A stretch of 64,000 bases of DNA from Heterostelium album PN500 (Eukaryota > Evosea > Eumycetozoa > Acytosteliales > Acytosteliaceae), in contig NW_008805068.1 of assembly GCF_000004825.1 (NCBI RefSeq), forward strand, positions 1,612,001 to 1,676,000, read 5' to 3'. Of the stretch, positions 54,838 to 64,000 are shown piece by piece. The position numbers and the translations under genes are program-made. Under the pieces are notes generated by a model, which was not told the origin of the DNA, ran no database searches, and was given only the letters and a program-made list of their open reading frames with translations. How positions within the stretch are numbered: the first letter of the stretch is position 1; every line of letters begins with the position of its first letter.

Positions 54838-57800
54838 ATCTTATAGCGAATTCAATATCAATTTTGATAAATAACTTTGACTACTTATACTAATTGGACC
54901 GAGGTGAGATACAAACTAAATTGTTTCTACCAACCAAACGACAACGTTGTTACTATCTATCGTACGCGTGTATAATGAAATACAGTTGAGTTATGATGAT
55001 AACACCGTTTGTTGAAAACAAATCAACTGCTAATAATACAAATTAATGATTAAGTAGCTGAGTTTGTGGTGGTGTTGTTATACGACTATTTTTTTTTTTT
55101 TATAAATCTCAATCACAACTTTAAAGCTTTTTTTTTTGTTTTTTTTTTCTAAAACTTAAACTTATCTACTACTAAATAACTATTTCTAATTGATTTGGTT
55201 GGTTGGTTGATTTGACTGATTGATTATGAAATATAGTGAAAGAAGTAATATAACTAACTAACTAACTAACTAATTATTTTAGAAAATAGAATAGAAAAAG
55301 TTATTAATTAGTATAAATATATATAATAAATATATAAATAAACAAAGTATAGGTTGATTATTTTTGCTATATTCTTTTTTTGTTTTTGTTTTTAATTAAT
55401 TCAATATTATATTATTTTGTTATTTACTTGATGATATAATATTGAATTGAATTGGATTGGATTGTGGTGTTTTGGTTATTATTATTTCCTTTCAAACACT
55501 GACAACAACAAAAAACAAAAAAAAAAAAAACAAAAATAATAATTTTAATTCGATTGGTCACCTCTTTTTGTGATTTTGATTTTTTTGTTTGTTTTTAGTT
55601 GGGAAGAATTTAAGGATGGTTGGGTTTGAAAGAAAAAGGAATGTGAAATTTTTGACAAAAACCAAGGAATGACCAGTTATTATTCGAGATAAAACAGATT
55701 GATATTTTTATTTAAATATATTTATAAAAAAACAAAAGCAAAAAAACAAAAACTGGACAAAAGACTAAACTCTTTTTTTATATTTATATATTTTGCAATC
55801 TATTAGAATTAAAATTACTACTACTTTTACTTGACAACGATTATTACTCAGCGTTAAGTTTGTTTGTTTGTTTGTTTGACAGTTTATTATTGTTAGAATT
55901 TAATAATAAATTGTGTTATTGTTATTGTTATTATTTTATTTTTATATTATATTAATAGATTTCAAACTATCTTGCTATAAATATAATTTTAAGAAGAGAA
56001 AAAAATAAGATAGATAAACTAAACAGCAATTGTTTTTTTTTAAAGTGTATATCATATATTTTTTTGATTTGGGTTGGATTGGAGTTTGGTTATGTTAGGT
56101 TTAAATTTATGGAGATCACAACATTTAACTACTGCAAGCTTGTTACCCAAAACAAAACAATAAAAAAAAAGAAAAGAAAATAAAAGAAAACACATTAATT
56201 GTTGGAATAATGATGATATTATTAATAATATTGTTATTGATTTTGATATTTGAAAGTGGCAACCAAAAACAACAAAATTAATAATATCATTTGTATAATT
56301 AATTACTGCAGGTGCAATGCAAACCTGTTGTATCTGCTGCTGCTGCTACTATTACTAACTTTGTTTGGTTGATGCTCTGTTCTGTTCTGCTGGTGTGTTG
56401 AATGTGTTGTGCTTGTTGTTGTTGCTGCTCACACTTTGAAAAACAAAAATAAGCAAAGCAAAAGCAAAAGCAAAGAGAAACTATTATGTGTGTTGCACCA
56501 CAGGTACAACACCAACATCCACAAACTAAATTTCCGATCGTTTTATGTTTAACCACACACACCTATATATATATGTATTATATTTTATTTGTGGGGTGTT
56601 TCTTTCAATCTTTTTGTTTTGCATGATTTTCACATTATTTTATTTAATAATTCTTCTTGTGATGTAATAATATTCATTCGTACTAGTATGATATTGGAAA
56701 GAGTGTGGGTTATTGGTTGTGATGTTATATTTACTGCTATTATTAATTAAATTCAACAACACATAACAGCAGAATCCAACAAAAGTAAGCGACGATTGGA
56801 GCAATGTTGTTGTTGGTCTATTGTATTCGATATTAATGATAAAAATGTCGAGAGTTGCTGCAGTTTGATATTAATGTAGTAAACAAATAAACAAACAAAC
56901 AAACAAAACTATGACATACATTAATAAAAATAAGAATTCAATTAATTTCAATAAAAATTTTAAAATCACCTAGAATTAGTGTTTATTATAAACACTATTG
57001 TTTTGATGATTTTGGATGTTTGTTGTCCTCTCTCTAACTCTCTCCTCTTTTATCACACCACAATTGACACACACAAACAGCAATAACAATTAACAAAGAT
57101 TTTAGTTACGAGCGAATGAAATAATACAATATACAAAAACTAATAATCAATATTGAGTTGTTGTTGTTTTTGTTTTGTTGTCGGTGCTGTTACTCTTATC
57201 AGCATGATAAACAGCACGTTCAATTGAATTGTGCTTTACTTGGATTAAATTTAGTTGGATTGGATTGGATTGGTTTGAATTGGAAGTGATATTTACTTGG
57301 ATTTAATTGAAATTAGAAATGAATTGGAAATTGTGAAAATTAAAGATAAAGATAGATAAAAGGATTGATATAAATATATATAGATAGATAGTTTGTTAGA
57401 TTTAATGATAGATGAATTTGAGTTGAGTGAATGGGTAAACGAAAGGGTGGACATATATAAAAGTGTATTATTTACCTACACTTTTACGACTATAAGTGGT
57501 AGTAGTAGTAGTTATTTTATTTTGAATTGTGAGAGTTGTGTGTTTATCTATATGTATGGTGTGTATGAATATAAATCCAAAGCCAATTCAATTCAATTTC
57601 CATTCAAATTCTATAATTAAATTAATTTGTTTTTTAATTTTGTTTTTAGTGCTTTGCAAAACAAACAATCCAATTTATTTGTCAATGTTGTTAATTTAAT
57701 TGATACGATATGATATAGGTATGTCAGGTGTATTTATAATAAAAAGATGAAAGTCAATGCTAATTATATTGTTTTTTATTTTATTTTTATTTAAATAATA

Positions 57801-58441
57801 CGTATTGGAATTAAAAATTTACTTTTTATGTACAATTTTAACTATTTTTTTAATATAATATTTTATTTCTGTGTTATTTGCTAATTTAACAATGTTTTTC
57901 TCTTTACTATGATATTTTATTACATATAATTAACTAAATTGTTGATGATTTTTTTTATTATATTTTTAAATAAAAAACAAAAAGGAGAAATAGTTTTTAA
58001 TTAAAAATTTGATAACAATTTTCAGAATTGGTGTTGTAATAGTTTTTTTGGGTTTACTTGAGATAGATCACTTTTGCAAAAACAAATCGTACTGTGATTA
58101 AGTGTTTTGGTGTTTTTTGCAATCAATCACAATAATCTCATTCTCGGAATCCAAGAGACACACACTCAAATGATCACCACAAAAAAAAAAATGTTTGTTT
58201 TTTGTTTTTAAAATTTCAGGGTTTTTTTTAACATCTGCATAAATTAATGTGTGGTGTTGTGCTTCTATCAAACTAAAGAAGAAAGATTAGATAATTAAAT
58301 CAAATCAATCTACATCCTTTTTTTTTTGTTAGCTGTTGTTGTTGTTGTTGTTTTTTTTTTTTTTTTTTGATTGGAATTGGTGATTGATTTGATTATTCAA
58401 TTATATCTTGTTTAGTTTTATTAACAAAGTTTGTTTGTTTG
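54838..58441. other. 3.6 kb gene-free region, low complexity
   Basis: The longest gap of the window. It is a mosaic of A/T homopolymers, (TTGTTTG)n and (AAAC)n-type short repeats, TAAC repeats (55250-55270), TGGAT repeats (57252-57272) and CTGCTGCTGC (56335). Open frames are short and compositionally random; the one at 56299-56562 is Cys/Gln-rich but lacks exons or a start context. No tRNA or class I RNA motif was found. It may hold a large promoter or an unrecognised noncoding transcript. Confidence 0.45.
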
Positions 58442-59535
58442 TTAGTTGGATGCAGCTTTGAAGGTGGGGTTTGCTTGAAGCCAGTCCGATACTCTCTGGG
58501 CGATCAGCTCAGAGTGAGAAAGGACAAATGCGTGTGGCACACCGTCTTGAGCGTATTCAATGGCACCTCCCGGATACTCTGATGTCAGGTCATCAAAGAA
58601 TTGCTTTGGTGTGTAAGGGTCTGACGTTCCGTAGATAAAGAGTAGATCACGTGTGATACGCGACTCAAAAACAGCTCGACACTCTTGGTCGACCTGAACG
58701 ATGTCTTCGGTCTCTGTGTATGCCATATATAGGATATTAATAGCTGTCCAGTAGCCAAGCTTGTATTTAAGTGCCACTCTCATATCGTCGGTAGGCAGTA
58801 TTATTCTAAGAATCTGGTTTGTCACGAATGTCGGAACGTAATGTATCACATTGGCCAGCGATGAACGGAATCCATCTTGAATGGCAACCTTTATAAACGG
58901 TGACAATCCTTCATATAAATTTCTAAATGTAGGAAACAAATTGATTTGATTCACAAAACTAAACTTTTCAGAATATCTATTTAACATCTAAAAAGTAATA
59001 CAAATTAAATTGTTAATATAAATTCACATGTTTATAAAAGTTATAATTTCTTACTTTTAGAGAAATATAAGAACCAACGGAATGTCCTATTAAAACAAAT
59101 TTAATATTATTGCTATTTGATTGATATCTAGTCTGTAGTAGATACTCTAAACACAGTGATTTATGTACTATTTGTTCTTCCACTGAGAATTGATCCTCTA
59201 TCCTTCCACAGTGACCTATATGTGAAACTAAAGTAATTGGTTTGTTTATTTGATTATCAATGAATGTTTCATGGCGAATTAGCTTGTTAATGATAGATCA
59301 TTTGAATGACAATGAAAAAACAATTCTTACATCCGATAATGTCATATTTAGCTCCGAGACCGTCGTACAACGATTTCATAAACTCTATATAGAATTCAAT
59401 GAGACCGGGATTACCAGGAACTATAATTACCTTGATGTCGGAGTCATGATTGGATTTGGTAGATAACATATCGCATTGGTCGAATCCTCTGATTGAATTA
59501 TGCAATGTTATTCTATCTAAAATTAATTCTACCAT
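58442..59535 (-). CDS. ldah: lipid-droplet-associated hydrolase (LDAH family)
   Basis: Three exons (59535-59331, 59227-59055, 58987-58442) give 307 residues in phase. It is an alpha/beta hydrolase with the LDAH oxyanion region VIIVPGNPGLIEFYIEFM, a conserved HIGHCG, the nucleophile elbow IGHSVGSYISLK (Ser in GHSVG), and the catalytic acid and histidine in LFIYGTSDPYTP and DGVPHAFVLS. Animal LDAH sits on lipid droplets and affects triacylglycerol and cholesterol ester turnover; exact substrates are debated. Together with dgat1 in this window it acts at lipid droplets, but the two are 42 kb apart. Confidence 0.92.
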
Positions 59536-59965
59536 CTTTCTTTATTTTTCTTTTAGTTTCTATTTCTACTACTAACTAGCTATAGGAATAAAATTAAAAA
59601 AATTAAAAATCGAATATATCAATACAAAATAAATAAACAAGTTAAATGAATAAATATCGCAATAAAATTCAAAGACAGAAATGAAACAAAATAAATCTCA
59701 GATAAAAATTGTAAAAATTTGCAAAATTTTTTTCGTTTAGTGCAATCATGCAAAAATTATTAACCAGGATTTTACAATTACACAAATTTAATTCCAAATT
59801 AGTGGTTTGGGGTAAAGAAACCTGTTAAATCCCAATTTCAAAAAATGAACTTAATTATATATTTTAAACTTTTTTTTAATTTTATTTTATCTTAAATAAG
59901 ATTAGTTTTAATATCATTATAAATTATACACATTTTTTAATTTCTCAAAAGAAAATAGATATAAA
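59536..59965. other. divergent promoter of LDAH and ALDH
   Basis: 430 bases between divergent start codons. A/T-rich; slightly more mixed at 59690-59840 with no open frame. No element named. Confidence 0.5.
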
Positions 59966-61641
59966 ATGTCATCTTCATTTTCAAGATTGGGTAACTATGT
60001 CAAACAAACATATCCAATTTATATTGCAAACAAACCTGTTACAGCTTCAACCAATTACCTAAATGTAATTGATAAATTTACAAATAAGGTAATTAATGCG
60101 TTTAAATATTATGATTGATGGATTGTGTATTATTTTATTAACTTTTAATGATGATGATGATGATGATAATATAATCTGTAATCTATAATTTATATTTAGC
60201 ATGTATCGACTATACCATTTGCAAATAAGGACATGATTAATAAAGCAATAGAGAAATCAGTGGAATGCGCAGCTCCAATGTCAAAGCTGACTTCTTTCCA
60301 TAGAAAATTGGTATTGTTACAGATTGCAGAGAAGATCTTGAAGAGACAAGAAGAATTTGCAGAGGCAATCGTGGTGGAAGTTGGTAAGCCTTTGGCTGAT
60401 GCTCGTGCAGAGGTCGGTCGTGCTATCGATACTTTTACGGTAGCCGCCGAAGAATCTGTACGTCACTACGGTGAGACTGCACAGCTCGACATCTCACATC
60501 GTAACGCTGGATTTCAATCGATTTCAAAGCGTTTCCCTGTTGGACCAATCTCCATGATTGCGCCATTCAACTTTCCTTTGAATCTATGTGCTCACAAGGT
60601 TGCACCAGCGATCGCAGCGGGATGTCCATTCGTCTTGAAACCATCGGATCGTACACCGATCTCTGCTGCACTGCTTGGTGACATCCTCGCACAGACTGAT
60701 CTTCCCGAGGGTGCATTCTCTATCTTCCCAACCGAGTTGCAAGACGCACCGATTCTTAGTCGCGACGAACGCTTCAAGTTGGTGTCGTTCACCGGAAGTC
60801 CAGCAGTCGGTTGGAAAATCAAAGAGGATGCCGGAAGAAAGAAGGTTGTTCTCGAACTCGGAGGTATTGCAGCTTGCATCGTTGATAAAACCATCGATGA
60901 GTCAAAGTTGAATCACATTGTTTCGAGAATTCTGTTTGGTGCATTCTACTCGCAGGGTCAGAGTTGTATCAGTGTCCAACGTGTCTACATTCACCAGGAT
61001 CACTATGCGCGTGTTAAGCAGTTGTTGATCGACGGTGTAAAGCCACTCAATCAGAGACGTGGTGATCCAATGAATCCAAATACCTTCCTTGGTCCTATGA
61101 TCACAGAGAACGATGCGGTCAGACTTGAAAAGTGGGTGTCATCGGCTGTCACCGATGGTGCCAAGCTTTTGTTTGGAGGTAAGCGTGATGGAAGCATCTT
61201 TGATTTGACCATACTCGAAAATCCACCCAAACACTCGGATGTCTCATGCAAAGAGGTGTTTGGACCTGTATTCTACATTGAGCCATTCACCGACTTCAAG
61301 GAGGTAGTCGAACGTGTCAACTCCACCGAGTATGGACTTCAAGCCGGTGTATTCACCAACGATATCAACAAGGCATACTATGCATTCAATAACATTGAAG
61401 TTGGAGCAGTAGTAATCAATGATATTCCATCTGTTAGAGTTGATTCTCAAGCTGTAAGTTTTATTCTATTATTTCAATATCCATATCTTTCAAAAACTAA
61501 TTAGCAATTTTTTATTAATAATAAAATACTTAGTATGGTGGAATTAAAGGATCTGGATTGGGAAGAGAAGGAATTAGAAATACCATTGAAGAGTATACTG
61601 AATTGAAATTAATGATTCTTAAAGATATTGGAAATATCTAA
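59966..61641 (+). CDS. aldehyde dehydrogenase (ALDH superfamily)
   Basis: Three exons (59966-60088, 60200-61453, 61534-61641) give 494 residues. NAD(P)-binding and catalytic features are complete: PVGPISMIAPFNFPLNLCAH, FVLKPSDRTP, the turn FTGSPAVGWKI, the general base glutamate in VVLELGG, the nucleophile cysteine in SQGQSCISVQR, KEVFGPVFYIEPF, NSTEYGLQAGVFT, and the C-terminal GGIKGSGLGREGIR. The usual Asn before the cysteine loop is in the FNFPLN motif. It belongs to the group of succinate-semialdehyde/lactaldehyde-like enzymes rather than the classical ALDH1/2; the substrate is unknown. The N-terminus (MSSSFSRLGNYVKQTYPIYI) is not a clear targeting peptide. The stop is 91 bases from the nicalin stop. 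Confidence 0.94.
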
Positions 61642-61732
61642 AAGATTAAATAAATAAATTCTGTTTATTTTTAAATTATATATATTATATTTATTTATTT
61701 TCTTTTTTTTTGGATTTTAAATTCTTTTTTAC

Positions 61733-63316
61733 TTATTTCGATTTCGATTTAATCAAAGGTGAAATGAAATGTTTAATCTCTTTGATTGCTTCGTTACCTT
61801 TGAATAATAAATAGATTGCCAAAAGATAGACGATGGTTCCAACGACTACCAAGAGATCAAAGGTGAATGGTTTGACGTGATAGAATGACATTGTGACCCT
61901 CCATGGTTGGTAGTAGGTGTTTGTTGTGGTCGGATCGACTCTGACCAAATCTCTGTTGACTTCATTCAAATAGTTCTTCATGATTCTCTCGAGACCCTGA
62001 AGTAAGGTGATTTCTCCTGATGCCGATGCCGATGTCGACTCGGCGAATGGGTACATTCTGGTGGTCGATGCCAATGACTCCAACCACGATTCCAAGAAGC
62101 TGTCGCTGATGTCCAGAGAACCAGACATAATTTCACCAGAGATCTGTTCGTTGTGGTAGATATGTGAGATCAGTGCTTTGGCAACGATCTTGATGTTACG
62201 CTTCAATGTAGCGAGTTCGGCAGTCGAGTCGTAGATATTGGCGCGACTCGAGCTGAGTGGACTGGATTTCTGTGAGATTGTGACTGCTGGGATTTTCTTA
62301 CGCGAGAAAACTTCGTGCTCCCAGAAAATAGTTGGATTGGAAATATTGATTTTCTTTTGTGTGACTTCCAGTTTCGAGTCGAAAGACTGTGCCGCGCTGG
62401 TAAACTCGCTGTAAAGTTGACGGGTAGAGGCGTCCTTGGGTGGACGCGAAACATGCAAGAAAAGATCTTCGACTGGCTCACCAATCGAGTCGAGACACAA
62501 CACGAATTCGATGGATTCCGTTACGATCATCGGTTGTTGATCCAACCATTTTCTGGTGCCTTCGAAATTCAGTGAACTGCCACCACTGAGCAAGAACAGA
62601 ATATTGTGATTACCTTGATTCTTCACGTTGGCATAGAGACGCGAGAAAAGACGTGACAACTCGAGGAGTGCGACGACACCGGTGGCCGGTTCGTTTCCGG
62701 TGGCACCGCGCAAGCCCGGAACCACACCGAACGAATCGTAGTGTGCAACAACCAAGATGGTTGGAGAGACGTAGGATTCGGCTGGTGTTTGTCCACGAAG
62801 AATACCGTCGATGTTGGCAATGGGTGGAACTGGCATCGGTGTCGGCGAAGCACCGCTTACGATCAAGCGATAGTCGCTGTCCAAGTAGGAACGATCGAAT
62901 TCCTCACTCTTTACAAAGTAGAGTGGAACGTTGATGTCGATGGCGCCAAGCTGTTGCAAGTCACCCAGTGATTTGAGATCACGGTGTTTACCGGCGGCCA
63001 ACAACACAACGATACCGGCAACATCAGCTTCCAACAGCTGTCTAAGCAGAGTCAAGTTGAAATCGCTATCATCAATGACAACCGTTGACTTTGCATAGGC
63101 GTCCAATGCCAACTGTGCTCTGTATGCCATCGATGGTGCATTCAAAATCGATCTTACTGGACCAAGTTTTGAATATCCACTTTCGGAATTGGTTGGTTGA
63201 TCGAATTGTAACATTCTATATGCATCGAATTGTTTTGCTTCAGCAATCATCATCATCATCACGATGACAGCCACCAACATCTTGGTTACAACCATCATTC
63301 TATTTGATCTAAACAT
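61733..63316 (-). CDS. ncln: nicalin (ER membrane protein, NCLN)
   Basis: A single exon of 527 residues. It has an N-terminal signal/anchor (MMVVTKMLVAVIVMMMMIAEA), then AKQFDAYRMLQFDQPT as in other nicalins. A degenerate peptidase-like M28 lumenal domain follows (PTILVVAHYDSFGVVPGLRG, VVALLELSRLFSRLYAN, LFLLSGGSSLNFEGTRKWLD, VLCLDSIGEPV, WEHEVFSRKKIPAVTIS). One C-terminal membrane helix (TFDLLVVVGTIVYLLAIYLL) precedes a basic tail. The metal ligands of true aminopeptidases are largely absent. In animals nicalin pairs with TMEM147 and NOMO in the translocon-associated BOS complex that assists multipass membrane proteins. Confidence 0.93.
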   Translation of the reverse strand: MFRSNRMMVVTKMLVAVIVMMMMIAEAKQFDAYRMLQFDQPTNSESGYSKLGPVRSILNAPSMAYRAQLALDAYAKSTVVIDDSDFNLTLLRQLLEADVAGIVVLLAAGKHRDLKSLGDLQQLGAIDINVPLYFVKSEEFDRSYLDSDYRLIVSGASPTPMPVPPIANIDGILRGQTPAESYVSPTILVVAHYDSFGVVPGLRGATGNEPATGVVALLELSRLFSRLYANVKNQGNHNILFLLSGGSSLNFEGTRKWLDQQPMIVTESIEFVLCLDSIGEPVEDLFLHVSRPPKDASTRQLYSEFTSAAQSFDSKLEVTQKKINISNPTIFWEHEVFSRKKIPAVTISQKSSPLSSSRANIYDSTAELATLKRNIKIVAKALISHIYHNEQISGEIMSGSLDISDSFLESWLESLASTTRMYPFAESTSASASGEITLLQGLERIMKNYLNEVNRDLVRVDPTTTNTYYQPWRVTMSFYHVKPFTFDLLVVVGTIVYLLAIYLLFKGNEAIKEIKHFISPLIKSKSK

Positions 63317-63679
63317 CGCTACTACTACTACTCTCTAATTTCTAATCTTAATATATATTTATATATTAAAAAAGAAATTGATCAAATTAATTAAGTCTCT
63401 TTTTAAATCGGTTAAAATTAAAAAGTGTTTGAAAATGAAAAGGGCTTGTTTGTTCAACAACAATGCTTTTTTTGAAAAATTCATAAAAATTGTAACGTTT
63501 TTTTTGATTGTGTTGTTAACACACCCCAATAATAAAAATTAGAAAGACATATATATATTATTTATAATTATTTTATCTAATCTGTTATTAAAATTGATTT
63601 TTATTTATTTTTATAGATATATATTTTAATTAATTATATTGTTGTCAAACTATTTATTTAAAAATATCTTTATATTTAA
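63317..63679. other. divergent promoter at right end
   Basis: 363 bases of A/T-rich DNA between nicalin and the next gene. A word ACACACCCCAAT occurs near 63519. No feature named. Confidence 0.5.
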
Positions 63680-64000
63680 ATGATGAATCATAGGTATGGA
63701 CATGTTAGAAAATCATCTTTGCAGCATACTATTGGTGGTGGGAGTGGTACACCACCCAATATCAATTTGAGTGGTGCAAACAGCAGAGTTTCACCTATTT
63801 TAGTTGGTGTTTCTAGTGGTAGTTTGATACCTTCTCTCAATTTAAATCCTGGAAATAGTAATACACAACAACAACAACATTTACAATATCAACAACAAAT
63901 ATCACCTATTGGTTCACCTTTATTAGGACATCAACAGTTATCTTTACAACAACAACAACAGCAACAGCAACAGCATTCAACATTCTCTCTTGTTTCGTCT
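63680..64000 (+). CDS. start of a Gln/Ser/Gly-rich protein (partial, runs off the window)
   Basis: The frame from ATG at 63680 is open for 107 codons to the window end. It begins MMNHRYGHVRKSSLQHTIGG and continues with Ser/Gly/Pro/Asn-rich sequence and Gln runs encoded mainly by CAA. No domain is visible yet. Such N-terminal tails are common on dictyostelid kinases, transcription factors and signalling proteins, so the product cannot be named. Confidence 0.65.
   Translation, partial: MMNHRYGHVRKSSLQHTIGGGSGTPPNINLSGANSRVSPILVGVSSGSLIPSLNLNPGNSNTQQQQHLQYQQQISPIGSPLLGHQQLSLQQQQQQQQQHSTFSLVSS

Noticed and set aside
56299-56562. Cys/Gln-rich minus-strand ORF
   Set aside because: Formed by CTG/TTG simple repeats and AAGCAAAAGC repeats; no signal peptide, splice partner or conservation pattern.
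1-64000. Transposons, retroelements or virus-derived copies
   Set aside because: No reverse transcriptase, integrase, transposase or capsid-like motif was seen on either strand, and no long terminal or inverted repeats beyond the short hairpins listed.

Overview
The window is nuclear DNA of a social amoeba (Dictyostelia). It has very AT-rich intergenic DNA and introns full of A/T homopolymers, and short GT-AG introns opening GTAAGT or GTATGT. Stop codons are mostly TAA, and proteins carry runs of Asn, Gln, Ser and His. It also has an EcmA/EcmB-type prestalk matrix protein built from 24-residue CTDC modules, a family known from Dictyostelia. Coding DNA is more balanced in base composition than in D. 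discoideum, so a relative outside the D. discoideum clade is likely, but I cannot name the species.

Layout. 1-6.1 kb: a possible gene end at the left edge, a seven-helix membrane protein, a small spliced Cys-rich secreted protein and a 2.8 kb gap. 6.1-10.7 kb: the EcmA/B-like matrix gene. 11.2-16.0 kb: a small ORF with a presequence-like N-terminus, a 2-Cys peroxiredoxin, a secreted-protein gene interrupted by two in-frame TGA codons, a small unknown gene, and DGAT1. 16.6-25.8 kb: PHAF1, a DUF1990 protein, an orphan secreted protein, and a BRPF/JADE-type PHD-bromodomain protein. 25.9-32.3 kb: a decayed kelch gene, a GRAM-VASt (LAM/Aster) sterol-transfer protein, a Ser/Asn-rich orphan, and uroporphyrinogen-III synthase. 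32.5-38.9 kb: cytosolic Hsp90 and a tandem pair of ankyrin-type genes, the first of them a pseudogene. 39-43.6 kb: a B-box/kelch protein, RBBP5 (COMPASS) and an alkaline ceramidase. 45.7-54.8 kb: ALG5, a dsRBD-helicase-dsRBD protein (HelF-like), RPL5, MAT1 (TFIIH/CAK) and an RS-rich protein. 54.8-58.4 kb: a 3.6 kb gap. 58.4-64 kb: LDAH lipase, an aldehyde dehydrogenase, nicalin, and the start of a Gln-rich gene at the right edge.

Most genes are unrelated housekeeping functions, many in divergent or tight convergent pairs. A loose lipid theme recurs: DGAT1, LDAH, GRAM-VASt, ceramidase and nicalin all act at the ER or lipid droplets. I saw no transposon, retroelement, viral copy, CRISPR array, rRNA or convincing tRNA.

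Gene structures were built by joining exons where donor, acceptor and reading phase agree. Two genes (UROS and ALG5) have a first exon or junction whose phase is wrong by a small number of bases in A/T runs. That means either sequencing indels or real lesions.
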